Below are positions 41,923-50,952 of a stretch of 64,000 bases of DNA, piece after piece. Position 1 is the stretch's first letter, and each line of letters opens with the position of its first letter. The stretch is from assembly GCF_004364865.1 (NCBI RefSeq), contig NZ_SOAU01000001.1:3876001-3940000 (forward strand), read 5' to 3'. The translations under genes were made by a program, and so were the position numbers. The stretch comes from Ilumatobacter fluminis (lineage in GTDB: Bacteria; Actinomycetota; Acidimicrobiia; Acidimicrobiales; Ilumatobacteraceae). A model generated the notes under the pieces. It was not told the DNA's origin. It did no database searches and worked only from the letters and a program-made list of their open reading frames with translations.

Positions 41923-44003
41923 GCCGAGGCCGTTCGCTCCGTGCCCGCCTGACCCGACGGCTCGTCGGACTCGGTCTGGTCTCGGTGATCCTGCTCGCCG
42001 CCGTCAACCTCGTCGTCGTCTACGGACTCCTCGAACGCGGCGCGACCGATCAGCTCGACACCCTCCGAAACCTCCGGGCCGACACCGTCGAGCAGACGAT
42101 CGACAGTGCGCTCAACCGCGTCGCCGTCATGGGCACCGATCCCGGCGTCGGTTTCGCGCTCGCCGACCTGTCCGAGGGGTACGCCGCGCTCGACGGCACC
42201 GAGGTCGACGACGCTCAGCTCGACGAGGTCGTGGCGACCTATGCCGAGGTCACCGACCGGTACGACGCCGTCGACGCCGTCAGGCCACCGACCGACGAGC
42301 TGGTCCCGACCGACGACGCCGGCCGCTACGTCCAGTACCAGTACCTGGCGCGGAACGGGGCCGAGCCGCGCTCCGACCTCGACGACGCCGGCGACGGTTC
42401 GGCGTACAGCGCCGCCCACGCCGAACACCACCCGTTCCTGCGCGATCTCGCGACGAGCATCGGTGCCCAGGACATCCTGCTCGTCGACCTCCAGACCGCC
42501 GACGTCGTGTACTCGGTGTCGAAACGGATCGATCTCGGCACCGACGTCGTCGACGGCCCGTACGCCGACGGCGGGCTCGGCGATGTCGTCGACAAGCTCA
42601 CCGGCACGGCGGTCGACTCCGCAGCGATCGCCGACACCAACTTCTACCTCCCCGACGCCTCGGAGCCCGTCGTCCACATCGCGACCTCGGTCCGCTCGAA
42701 CGCCGAGGTGCTCGGCGTGGTCGTCGTCGTGCTGCACACCGACCGCCTCACGGAGATCGTGACCAGCGGCCAGCAATGGGACCTGCTCGGCCTCGGCGAC
42801 ACCGGCGACGCCTATCTCGTCGGTGCCGACCGCACGATCCGGACCGTGCCGCGCCCGTGGTTCGAGGATCCCGACGCCTACCTCGACCGGTTCCTCGACA
42901 TCGGTGGCGACGAACGAGCGGCCGAGCTCATGGCCTTCACCGGGTCGCCGGTGCTGTTGCAGCCGGTCGACAACGCCGCGATCGACGCTGCGCTCGAGGG
43001 CGAGTCGTTCTCGGGGAGCACCACGAACTTCCTCGATCGTGCGACCCTCACGTCTGCCTCACCGGTCGACGTCGCCGACCTGGGATGGATCGTCGTGACC
43101 GAACAAGAGGTCAGCGAGACACGCGACGAACTGATGCGTTTCGTCGTGGCGATCCTGATCGTCCTGGCCGTGTTGCTGACGTCCCTCGCCGTCATCGGTA
43201 TGCTCCTGGCCCGCGTGCTCGCCCGTCCCGTCCGGCCCCTCGTCGAGGCGGCCGGCAGGATCGCCGACGGCGACTATCAGACCGGGGTGCCCGACCTCGG
43301 CCGCAACGAGCTGGGCGACGTCGGTCGCCAACTCGAGCTCGTCGCCGCTCGGCTCCGTGAACAGGAAGCGTCGATCGAGGCGGAGGAAGAGCGCATCAAC
43401 GAGATGCTGGCGAGCGTGTTGCCGCCGTCGCTCGTCGATCGCGTGCGGAGCGGCGAGCGTGAACTCGCCGAGGTGGTCGACACCGCCACGGTCGTGTCGA
43501 TCGCGATCCGCGGTATCCCGGCTCCGTCGGGCGCCGACCAAGACGCCGTCGTCGAACTCACCACCCGGCTTGCCGACGAGGCCGCCGCGCTCGCCCGGCA
43601 CCACGGGGTCGAACGCGCCCAGGCCGCACTCGAACACCAGACCTACGTCACGGGCCGCGGCACCCCGTCGGTCGATGCGGCACGGGCGATCGCGTTCGCA
43701 CGCGACGCCGCCGCCCAGCTCCCCCACGTCGGCACCGACCTCGGTATCGGGATCTCCATCGGCGTCGGGCTGTCGGCCGGCCTCGTCGCGACGGGCGTCC
43801 TCGGCAGCAATCAGGTGACGTTCGGGGTCTGGGGAACACCGGTCGGCAGTGCGATCGAGTTGAGCGACCGCGCCGAACCGGGCGAGATCCGTCTCGACAA
43901 CACGGTCTTCGACGAACTCGACGACGACATCACGACACCGGTCGACGACGCAGATGCCGAATGGATTCTCACCGACGGCGACGGACCGACGGGCGGGCGC
44001 TGA
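41919..44003 (+). CDS. Membrane sensor with dCache-like, HAMP and degenerate nucleotidyl-cyclase domains (B)
   Basis: The 694-residue protein mirrors protein A: helix ~12-35, extracytoplasmic Cache-like region with DTGDAYLVGADRTIRT, second helix ~405-430, HAMP (ARPVRPLVEAAGRIADGDY), coiled coil with NEMLASVLPPSLVDRV, and a cyclase-like domain (~520-670). Catalytic residues are further decayed: the first metal Asp is gone (SIAIRGIP), and VTFGVWGTPVGSAIEL replaces the canonical DVWGDTVN. It starts at GTG 41919 inside the channel stop. Together A and B look like paired sensory partners of the channel, although this is inference. Confidence 0.75.
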   Translation: MSRGRSLRARLTRRLVGLGLVSVILLAAVNLVVVYGLLERGATDQLDTLRNLRADTVEQTIDSALNRVAVMGTDPGVGFALADLSEGYAALDGTEVDDAQLDEVVATYAEVTDRYDAVDAVRPPTDELVPTDDAGRYVQYQYLARNGAEPRSDLDDAGDGSAYSAAHAEHHPFLRDLATSIGAQDILLVDLQTADVVYSVSKRIDLGTDVVDGPYADGGLGDVVDKLTGTAVDSAAIADTNFYLPDASEPVVHIATSVRSNAEVLGVVVVVLHTDRLTEIVTSGQQWDLLGLGDTGDAYLVGADRTIRTVPRPWFEDPDAYLDRFLDIGGDERAAELMAFTGSPVLLQPVDNAAIDAALEGESFSGSTTNFLDRATLTSASPVDVADLGWIVVTEQEVSETRDELMRFVVAILIVLAVLLTSLAVIGMLLARVLARPVRPLVEAAGRIADGDYQTGVPDLGRNELGDVGRQLELVAARLREQEASIEAEEERINEMLASVLPPSLVDRVRSGERELAEVVDTATVVSIAIRGIPAPSGADQDAVVELTTRLADEAAALARHHGVERAQAALEHQTYVTGRGTPSVDAARAIAFARDAAAQLPHVGTDLGIGISIGVGLSAGLVATGVLGSNQVTFGVWGTPVGSAIELSDRAEPGEIRLDNTVFDELDDDITTPVDDADAEWILTDGDGPTGGR

Positions 44004-44004
44004 G

Positions 44005-45951
44005 ATGAGACGACGGAGTTGGCGCGCGGCGCTGGCGGCGACGATCGCGTCGATCGCCGTGCTGGGTGTCGGCGCCCCGGCCGCAGCCGGAACGCCGGAG
44101 CCGGCGGACGACGCTGCGCAGCAGCTCGCCGACCGGTTCGCCCCGGTCATCATGCTCAAGGAGCAAGAAGAAGAGTGCGACCCCGCCGGCGAGCCGTATG
44201 CGCCGGCCTCGGTCGACATCGTGCTCGACAATCCCGAGATCGCCCTCCGCCAGGTCGGTGGCGGCAATCCGACGGTGATGCGCGGTCCGAGTGCCGGCGA
44301 CCTGCTCGGACTCGGCGAGGGCTTCTTCCTCGACTTCCCCGGCAGTTCGCTCGAACCCGGTTGCATCTACCAGCGCGACTTCGACAAGTACACCGACGAC
44401 TACCCGCCAACCGTGTACGCCCACGTGGTGCAGCAGCCCGACGTGCCCGACCGGGTCTTCGTCCAGTACTGGATCTACTGGTACTACAACGACTGGAACA
44501 ACAAGCACGAGAGCGACTGGGAGGGCATCACCGTCGTCTTCGACGCGACGAGCGTCGAAGACGCGTTGGCGTCCGAGCCGATCGCCGTCGGCTACTCCCA
44601 GCACGAGGGCGGCGAACGCGCCGACTGGGACGACGACAAGCTGAGCCGCGAGGGCGACCGACCGGTCGTGTACTCGTCGGCCGGCTCGCACGCCAGCTAC
44701 TTCCAGGATGCGATCTATCTCGGACGCGGCGCGAGCGAGGGCTTCGGCTGTGACGACACGACGGGCCCCTCCGAGCGGGTCGATCCCACCGTCGTGGTCC
44801 TCCCCGACTCAGTCGACGACCCCTCCGATCCGCTCGCCTGGGTGTCGTACGAGGGCCGATGGGGCGAACGCCAGAGCGGTGCGTTCAACGGCCCGACCGG
44901 GCCGTCGGTCAAGGATCGCTGGCTCGAGCCCGCCCCGTGGTTCGACGACCTCCGGCCCTCATCGGTCGTCATCCCGGCCGGCAACACCAGCGCCAACGAG
45001 ATCATCGACGTCTTCTGTGGTGTCGTCGAGTGGGGGTCGGGCCAGCTGATCGCGTTCACCGTGTCGCCCCTGCGTCTGATCCTGAGTGCGGTCGTCGTGT
45101 TCTTCGTGGCGAAGTTCCTGCTCGGCCGCACCGACTGGAGCCGGGTCCCCACCTCCCCGATCGTCCGCCGGCGCCGTGCCGGCCAGATCCTGCGGACGGC
45201 GCTCGGCATCTACGGCGAGGCGCCGCTGATCTTCATCATGTTCGGCCTCGTGTACATCCCCGCCGCGTTCGTGACCGGCATCCTGGCCGCTCTGATCCAG
45301 CTGGTGCCGGGCGTCTCGGCGCTGTTGTCGCTGGCGCAGGGTGCAACGGGGACGAGCCTCGTCATGGCTGCGTTCGTCGGCAGCATCGCCAACGTCGCCG
45401 CATTCGTCGTCATCAACGCGATCGTCGCCGAGTACCTGGACGGACCCGAGCGCGGCCTCGAATCTGCAATCGAGGCGATCCGATCGACATGGCAGCGACG
45501 GCGCTCCCTGTTCGGGGCGTTCGGCCGATCGTTCGCCATCGTGTTCGTGCTCTTGGCGTCGTTCGTCGGCATCCCGTGGGGCATCCGGCAGCTGGTGCGC
45601 TACCAGTTCGTCGGCCAAGCCGTGGCATACGACGACCTCGACGCTGCTGCCGCACTCGACCGAAGCAGCTCGCTCGTCCGCGGACGGTGGCTGCACACGG
45701 CGCTCGTGATCGCGTTGCTCAACGGCGCGGTGGCACTGATGTCGCTCGTCGTCGGGCTGCTGATCCTCCTGGTGGCGACCGGCCTGCCGCTCTGGGTCTT
45801 CGCCGCCGTGGCGTCGCTCGTGTCGGCACTCACGGTGCCGATCGCCGGGATCGCGATGACGCTCCTCTACGGCGACGCGATCGCCGAGCACGAGTCGGGC
45901 GACACTGTCGACGTTTCGGACGACGTCGATGCGGGCACCGTCCCTGCATGA
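44005..45951 (+). CDS. Vps62-domain protein fused to a polytopic membrane domain
   Basis: The 648-residue protein starts at ATG 44005 with a signal peptide (AALAATIASIAVLGVGAPAAAG). Residues ~35-320 resemble the Vps62/DUF946 domain, with FVQYWIYWYYNDWNNKHESDWEGI and VVYSSAGSHASYF. This family is mostly known from fungi and plants. From ~345 on there are seven or so membrane helices with AVAYDDLDAAAALDRSSSLVRGRW, which resembles membrane domains of glycerophosphodiester-phosphodiesterase type. It follows cyclase-like protein B by one base and overlaps the Usp-like gene (ATGA). Function unknown. Confidence 0.75.
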   Translation: MRRRSWRAALAATIASIAVLGVGAPAAAGTPEPADDAAQQLADRFAPVIMLKEQEEECDPAGEPYAPASVDIVLDNPEIALRQVGGGNPTVMRGPSAGDLLGLGEGFFLDFPGSSLEPGCIYQRDFDKYTDDYPPTVYAHVVQQPDVPDRVFVQYWIYWYYNDWNNKHESDWEGITVVFDATSVEDALASEPIAVGYSQHEGGERADWDDDKLSREGDRPVVYSSAGSHASYFQDAIYLGRGASEGFGCDDTTGPSERVDPTVVVLPDSVDDPSDPLAWVSYEGRWGERQSGAFNGPTGPSVKDRWLEPAPWFDDLRPSSVVIPAGNTSANEIIDVFCGVVEWGSGQLIAFTVSPLRLILSAVVVFFVAKFLLGRTDWSRVPTSPIVRRRRAGQILRTALGIYGEAPLIFIMFGLVYIPAAFVTGILAALIQLVPGVSALLSLAQGATGTSLVMAAFVGSIANVAAFVVINAIVAEYLDGPERGLESAIEAIRSTWQRRRSLFGAFGRSFAIVFVLLASFVGIPWGIRQLVRYQFVGQAVAYDDLDAAAALDRSSSLVRGRWLHTALVIALLNGAVALMSLVVGLLILLVATGLPLWVFAAVASLVSALTVPIAGIAMTLLYGDAIAEHESGDTVDVSDDVDAGTVPA

Positions 45952-46490
45952 CATCGAGCACCCGCCCCTCTCAGCGACAGATCGATCCTGCCGCCGCCGA
46001 CGCCTTGCGCGGCGCCACGAAGCTCGCCGTCGCCACCGACACCGATGACGAAACGCTCGCCGCGACCCGCACGGTCGCTGCGTCGCTGGCCGCCGAGTAC
46101 GACGTGTCGGTCGTGCTGTACGACCGCTCGGAGGAGACCTGGATGGATCATCCCCATCCCTCCGGCGTCTGCGATCGCGCCGATCTGGCCGACCGTGACC
46201 GGCAGCACCTGGCCGACCAGATGACCGAGTTCGACGAGGCCGGCGTCGAGGTGACGGCGTGGATCGCCACCGTGCCGTCGATCACCGAGATCGTCGACGT
46301 CGTGCTCCAGGCCGGAGCCGACGTGATCCTGCTCCCGGACAAGACCGACCACCCGAAGCTGCTCGACCGTCTGAAGGCCGACTCGCCATCCGATGTCGTC
46401 GAGCGCATCATCAGCCAGAACCTCGACGCACCGGTGCCGGTACTCGTCGACGACGGTTCGACGATCCGGGTCGAGACCACCGACGTCTGA
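45948..46490 (+). CDS. Universal-stress-protein-like protein
   Basis: The 180-residue soluble protein has a Rossmann-like alternation typical of Usp domains: KLAVATDTDDETLAATRTVAASL, VTAWIATVPSITEIVDVVLQAGADVILLP, and the closing RIISQNLDAPVPVLVDDG, comparable to the C-terminal strand of Usp proteins. A full ATP-binding GxxGxxxxxxxxGS motif is not visible. It overlaps the Vps62-like stop by four bases and closes the operon that begins at 37704. Confidence 0.65.
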   Translation: MTSSTRPSQRQIDPAAADALRGATKLAVATDTDDETLAATRTVAASLAAEYDVSVVLYDRSEETWMDHPHPSGVCDRADLADRDRQHLADQMTEFDEAGVEVTAWIATVPSITEIVDVVLQAGADVILLPDKTDHPKLLDRLKADSPSDVVERIISQNLDAPVPVLVDDGSTIRVETTDV

Positions 46491-46518
46491 ACGCTCGTCG
46501 GCCGGTCCGCCGTCTCGG

Positions 46519-47100
46519 TCAGAGCCAGCGTCGCGGCACCGGCAAGCGGTTGCGCACGCGAACGAACGCGAGCGTGACCGGGTCGACGGCATTCGTGTTG
46601 TCGAAGCCCTTGACCTCGTCGGGGTGCAGCGTCACCCGGACCATGCCGGCGTCCTTGCGGACGTCCTCGTACATCGAGCGGTACTTCGCGGCTGCGACCT
46701 TGCCGAAGTAGCGCTCCGCGAGGCTCATCGACGGGGCCGTGTCGTCACCGAGGTCGTCGATCGTCACCGTGCCGTCGACGATGACGGCGCGGTAGGGCGG
46801 GCGCTCGTCCTGCACCGTCACCGTCACCCGCGGGTCACGCACGAGAGCACGGTGCTTGGCCGAGTTCGCCTCCATCGTGAAGTGCACGACGCCCTCGTCG
46901 TAGCCGTACCACAGGGGAGCCTGATTGGTCCGGCCGTCCTTGCGGACGTACGCCAGGTTGGCGATCCGGGGTGCTCGCAGGAAGCGGTCGAGATCGTCGG
47001 GCTCGAACGGCGGTTGGCCGCCGAGCCCGCGGAACGGGAGCGATGTGATCGGTATCGGTGATCCGGCTGTTCGGGAGGGGTCGTTTACGGTGTAAGCCAC
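46519..47100 (-). CDS. PPOX-class (F420- or flavin-dependent) oxidoreductase
   Basis: The 193-residue protein has the split-barrel pyridoxamine-phosphate-oxidase fold: RIANLAYVRKDGRTNQAPLWYGYDEG, RALVRDPRVTVTVQDERPPY and a C-terminal region with LHPDEVKGFDNTNAVDPVTLAF. Many actinobacterial members use F420. It starts at ATG 47100 and is divergent from a TetR regulator gene. One palindrome falls within its first codons, so the regulator probably represses it. The substrate is unknown. Confidence 0.82.
   Translation of the reverse strand: MAYTVNDPSRTAGSPIPITSLPFRGLGGQPPFEPDDLDRFLRAPRIANLAYVRKDGRTNQAPLWYGYDEGVVHFTMEANSAKHRALVRDPRVTVTVQDERPPYRAVIVDGTVTIDDLGDDTAPSMSLAERYFGKVAAAKYRSMYEDVRKDAGMVRVTLHPDEVKGFDNTNAVDPVTLAFVRVRNRLPVPRRWL
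47085..47095. promoter_or_regulatory. Putative TetR operator 1
   Basis: TTACGGTGTAA is an inverted repeat (TTAC/GTAA) lying over codons 2-6 of the PPOX gene. The same motif with one base changed lies 34 bp away in front of the TetR gene. Confidence 0.6.
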
Positions 47101-47118
47101 GGTTCGGCACCATACGGG

Positions 47119-47129
47119 TTACGGCGTAA
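47119..47129. promoter_or_regulatory. Putative TetR operator 2
   Basis: TTACGGCGTAA ends ten bases before the TetR start codon. Arms TTAC and GTAA are identical to operator 1, and centre-to-centre spacing is 34 bp, about three helical turns, fitting two dimers on one face. Confidence 0.6.
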
Positions 47130-47139
47130 GCTGTCAACC

Positions 47140-47772
47140 ATGAGCGACACGCCCGAGCCCCGCGAACGGCGTCGCGTGGTCGGCCTGACCGTCGACGGCA
47201 TCACGGCCGCCGCCGTCGCACTGGTCGACGAGCACGGCCTCGACGCCCTGTCGATGCGAAAGCTCGGCACGGCCCTCGGCTGCGAGGCGATGTCGATCTA
47301 CAAGCACGTCCCCGACAAGGAGAGCCTGCTCGACCTGATGGTGGGCGCCTGCTACGACGAGACGTCGCCGGCCGAACCGACAGCGCCGTGGGACGAGCGC
47401 ATCCGGCACACGGCCGGCGAACTCCGGCGTGTCGCGCTCGACCACCCGCACCTGCTGCCCCGGATGGTCACGCGCCCGCCGACGACTCCAGCGGTCCTGA
47501 ATCGGATCGACGGCCTGTTGGCGGCCGCTCGAGAGGCCGGCGCCACCGACGACGAGGCGGTCCGGTGGTTCTGGCTGTTCGTCAACCTGACCTCCGGGGC
47601 GCTGCTGGCGGAGACGACCGCGCTGGTGCAGGAGCCGTCGTCGTTGATCGACGGCGAGGCGCTCCACGACTGCCCGGTGCTGACCGAGCTCGGCGCCTCG
47701 CTCGCGGCCTGCGACTTCGGTGCTGAGTACCGCGTGTCGGTCGAGGTGCTGATCGAGCGCCTGCGACGCTGA
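47140..47772 (+). CDS. TetR-family transcriptional regulator
   Basis: The 210-residue protein has an N-terminal TetR HTH (about 18-65: ITAAAVALVDEHGLDALSMRKLGTALGCEAMSIYKHVPDKESLLDLM) and an all-helical C-terminal ligand domain of the TetR_C type. It starts at ATG 47140, 39 bp from the divergent PPOX gene, with two matching palindromes between and at the starts. It probably represses itself and the oxidoreductase. The inducer is unknown. Confidence 0.9.
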   Translation: MSDTPEPRERRRVVGLTVDGITAAAVALVDEHGLDALSMRKLGTALGCEAMSIYKHVPDKESLLDLMVGACYDETSPAEPTAPWDERIRHTAGELRRVALDHPHLLPRMVTRPPTTPAVLNRIDGLLAAAREAGATDDEAVRWFWLFVNLTSGALLAETTALVQEPSSLIDGEALHDCPVLTELGASLAACDFGAEYRVSVEVLIERLRR

Positions 47773-47798
47773 CGACCAGAACCAGCCGGCCGACGCTG

Positions 47799-49310
47799 CT
47801 ACAGGTCGCCGGCGTCGAGACGCGACCGCACCTCGACGGCGCGTTCTCGGACCGCGTCGAGATTCGACAACCGCTCCGACGCGCGCACCTGCCGCGCCAC
47901 ACGTGGATTCTTCACCAGACGGTCGTGGTGCCGGGCCAGGAAGTCCCAGTAGAGCGTGGTGAACGGGCAGGCGTCGTCCCCCACGCGCTGCTTGCGGTCG
48001 AACCGACAGTCGCCGCAGTAGTCACTCATCGTGTCGATGTAGTTGCCGCCCGCCGCGTACGGCTTGGTGGCCATCATGCCGCCGTCGGCCCACTGGCTCA
48101 TGCCGATCACGTTCGGCAACATGACCCACTCGGCGCCGTCGACGAAACCCGACCACATCCAGTCGGTGAGCGCCCACGGGTCGACGCCATGGAGGAGCGA
48201 CAGGTTGCCGAGCACCATCAGCCGCTGGATGTGATGGTTGTATGCACGATCGTTCACCCCGTCGAGACAGGCGCGCACGCACCGCATCTCGGTGTCGGCC
48301 CCCGTGAACACCGGCGGCAACGGCCGGTCGGCGCCCAGCTCGTTGCGGGATCGGTACTCGGTGCCCCACAACCAGTAGACGCCCCACACGTACTCGCGCC
48401 AGCCGATCACCTGACGGATGAAGCCCTCGGCCGAGTTGATCGGAACGTCACCGCGGTCGTACGCCTCCTGCACGGCGTCGCACACCTCGCCCGGGAGCAG
48501 CAACCCGATGTTCATGTACGGCGACAGCACCGAGTGGGCGAGGTGCCACGACCGGGTGGTCATCGCATCCTCGTGCGGGCCGAAGCCGGGGAGCACCTCG
48601 TCGACGAAGTGCCGCAGGCGCGACAACGCACGCCGACGGCTCGTCGCCCACGTGCCGTCGGGCTCGGCACCCCAGCACGAGTCGGGGAGATCGTCGAGCA
48701 CCCCACGATCGATGTCGTCGAGCGCGGAGGTCTGTGGGTCGGTCCACGTGAACGACTCGTCCTTGGGCGGCGGCTCACGATTCTCGTCGTCGAAGCTCCA
48801 CCGGCCCCCGACCGGCTCGCCGTCGGCGTCGATCAGGTAGCCGAGTCGACGACGCTGCCACCGGTAGAAGTCGTCCATCTTGAACGACTTCCGACCGGAG
48901 GCCCACTCGGCGAACTCGTCGTAGTGGCACAGGAACTGGTTGGACCGCACGATCTCGACGTCGAGCGACTCGAGCAACGCCAGCCCGGCGATGCTCGCCG
49001 GTTCGGTCGCGAGCACCCGCTCGGGACCGAACTCGTCGACGTGTTCGCGGAAGCCGTCTCGCAGCGAATCGCTCCGGCGATGATCGACCTCGAAGCCCGC
49101 CGATCGCAGTTCGTCGGCGAACCGCCGCATCGACGCGACCACCAGATGGGCGCGCTGGCGGTGCCAGCGCTTCGACGCGAGCTTGGCGGTGCTCTCGACG
49201 AGCAGCACACGATGGGTCTCCGGGTCGGCGTCCCGCAGCGCTCCGATGTCGCGGTTCAGTTGGTCGCCGAGCACCCACACCGTCTGCACGGGCGACCTGT
49301 CCTCACTCAC
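47799..49310 (-). CDS. Cryptochrome/photolyase-related protein (FeS-BCP/PhrB type)
   Basis: The 503-residue protein belongs to the COG3046 photolyase-like group, iron-sulfur cryptochrome/photolyases that include (6-4) photolyases. It opens with VQTVWVLGDQLNRDIGAL. It has a DPRP-type antenna domain (~10-150), then an FAD-binding helical domain with IRQVIGWREYVWGVYW and FVDGAEWVMLPNVIGMSQWADGG. Cysteines in MRCVRACLDGV and YCGDCRFDRK plus DDACPFTTLYWDF fit the [4Fe-4S] ligands. GTG 49310 overlaps the membrane protein stop. It is expected to repair UV-damaged DNA or sense light. Confidence 0.87.
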   Translation of the reverse strand: MSEDRSPVQTVWVLGDQLNRDIGALRDADPETHRVLLVESTAKLASKRWHRQRAHLVVASMRRFADELRSAGFEVDHRRSDSLRDGFREHVDEFGPERVLATEPASIAGLALLESLDVEIVRSNQFLCHYDEFAEWASGRKSFKMDDFYRWQRRRLGYLIDADGEPVGGRWSFDDENREPPPKDESFTWTDPQTSALDDIDRGVLDDLPDSCWGAEPDGTWATSRRRALSRLRHFVDEVLPGFGPHEDAMTTRSWHLAHSVLSPYMNIGLLLPGEVCDAVQEAYDRGDVPINSAEGFIRQVIGWREYVWGVYWLWGTEYRSRNELGADRPLPPVFTGADTEMRCVRACLDGVNDRAYNHHIQRLMVLGNLSLLHGVDPWALTDWMWSGFVDGAEWVMLPNVIGMSQWADGGMMATKPYAAGGNYIDTMSDYCGDCRFDRKQRVGDDACPFTTLYWDFLARHHDRLVKNPRVARQVRASERLSNLDAVRERAVEVRSRLDAGDL

Positions 49311-50425
49311 GCGTCGCGAGCGGCGCCGATCGGCGGGTAGGTCGCCGACCGCAGTGGGCGGTACCGGTCGTACAGCGTGATGATCAACGTCAGCAGCAGC
49401 AGGAAGAAGATCGCGGCGCCCTCGTCGACCGAGTTCCGACGGAAGAACAACCAGTACGTCGCCATGATGACGGCGTTGACGGCAGCCATCGCGAGGAACT
49501 GCTGCATCGTCGTCTCCCAGGTCCTGCCTCGACGAGCGAGCCAGGCGCTGACGACCGCGTTCGCCACCACCACCGTCGAGACGGACACGATCGTCTGCCG
49601 CACCGTGGGGTCGGTATTCGGGATCACCTGGGCGAAGATGACGGTGATGAGACCGGCGAGCATCGCCTTCTCGACCAGGTCCCACTCGAGCAGCCGCACC
49701 GTTGCAGGGGTGGCGTCGAGGCGGGTGCTCTGGCGGTGCCGGTCGACGTCGACCGACGCCGACCAGTCGGGCGCGGGCGCGGCTGCGAGCGTCTTGCGGA
49801 CCACGAGCACGACCACGACCACGACCACGGCCATCAGCGCCACGAACCACAGGTTCTCACCGATCGCCGTTCCCCACGAGGTGTCGACCTCGACGCCGAA
49901 CACGTCTTCTTTCATGAAGTCGGTGAAGTCGAGCTGGGCGATGTGGATCCACCACTCCTGGGGCAACTTGACGAAGATCCAGATGAATGCGGCGAGGCCG
50001 ATCACCTGGCGGTGCGACAGTCGGTCGGGATTCCAGGCGAGGCGGACGACCTCGTAGCAGATGAAGAAGTACTCGAAGGTGTTCGGGAACACGAGAAGCA
50101 GGGCCCGCACCTGTGTCAGCTCGAACGCCACGACGCCGACGAGGCGGTAGTACCAGAGGAACTGGGCGACGCGAGCGGCGAACGGGTCGGCCCAGTTGCG
50201 GAACGTCGACAGGTAGGCAATCGCCAGGTAATAGACGTCGAGTGCTTTGTCGTAGCCCTGGTAGCCGGCCAGTTCGAGGTCGGTGTAGTTCTGGAAGATC
50301 GTCTGATCGGCGGCGTCGATCACCAGCGCCGCCAGGATCGCCGGGAGCGGGTACCGGAAGATCAGCAGCGGGATGCCGAGCCGTGCCAGCACGACGATGA
50401 CGAAGATCAACTGGTCCGATGACAT
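49307..50425 (-). CDS. Polytopic membrane protein of unknown function, linked to photolyase gene
   Basis: The 372-residue protein (ATG 50425; GTG 50431 adds two residues) has about nine hydrophobic segments, with a central hydrophilic loop (APAPDWSASVDVDRHRQS). Recognisable stretches are FRYPLPAILAALVIDAADQTIFQNY and NTFEYFFICYEVVRLAWNP. I cannot place it in a transporter family. Its stop overlaps the photolyase start by four bases, so the two are translated together; a link to light response or UV protection is speculative. Confidence 0.7.
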   Translation of the reverse strand: MSSDQLIFVIVVLARLGIPLLIFRYPLPAILAALVIDAADQTIFQNYTDLELAGYQGYDKALDVYYLAIAYLSTFRNWADPFAARVAQFLWYYRLVGVVAFELTQVRALLLVFPNTFEYFFICYEVVRLAWNPDRLSHRQVIGLAAFIWIFVKLPQEWWIHIAQLDFTDFMKEDVFGVEVDTSWGTAIGENLWFVALMAVVVVVVVLVVRKTLAAAPAPDWSASVDVDRHRQSTRLDATPATVRLLEWDLVEKAMLAGLITVIFAQVIPNTDPTVRQTIVSVSTVVVANAVVSAWLARRGRTWETTMQQFLAMAAVNAVIMATYWLFFRRNSVDEGAAIFFLLLLTLIITLYDRYRPLRSATYPPIGAARDA

Positions 50426-50469
50426 GGTCACCCCACGCTAATCGACCGCCGACGCGGCAGACGGGGAGC

Positions 50470-50952
50470 TCAGCGACCGAGTTCGCGGGCGATGTCGTCG
50501 ACCAGCGCCCACTGGGCGCCGTCGCCCGGGCCGGCGAACATCCGGTGCGCAGCGACCGTGGCGAGTGCCTGCTCGGACGTGGCGCCGAGTCGCATCAACA
50601 GGCACACGCCCATCGTGCCGGCGCGCCCTTGCCCCATCGCACAGTGCATCACGACACCCTCGCCACGCTCGAGCCGCTCGACGACCAGGTCGAGGAGCGG
50701 CATCGTCGCGTCGGCCGACTCGGCGTGGAAGTTGCGGATGGGGAACCACAGTGCCCGACCCGGCTGATTCGACCGGAGCCAGTCGGCGTAGTACGGCGCA
50801 CGCCGTTCGAGTTCGTGGCGCTCGTTGAGGCAGATCACCGTCGATGCGCCGGTGGACGTGAGCACGGCGTCGGGATCGTCGGCGACGTCGCGCAGCCCGC
50901 ACAGCCAGAGCGACCCGTCGGTCGACGGCAACGGGACGCGGTCGATGCTCAT
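50470..50952 (-). CDS. Dual-specificity/tyrosine phosphatase-like protein
   Basis: The 160-residue protein has the cysteine-phosphatase P-loop HCAMGQGRAGT (C104-x5-R110) and a likely WPD-loop region around FHAESADATMP. The fold matches DSP/PTP-like phosphatases of 150-170 residues. It overlaps the upstream PPOX gene by four bases. Substrates may be phosphoproteins, phosphoinositides or small phosphates. Soluble, no signal. Confidence 0.82.
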   Translation of the reverse strand: MSIDRVPLPSTDGSLWLCGLRDVADDPDAVLTSTGASTVICLNERHELERRAPYYADWLRSNQPGRALWFPIRNFHAESADATMPLLDLVVERLERGEGVVMHCAMGQGRAGTMGVCLLMRLGATSEQALATVAAHRMFAGPGDGAQWALVDDIARELGR

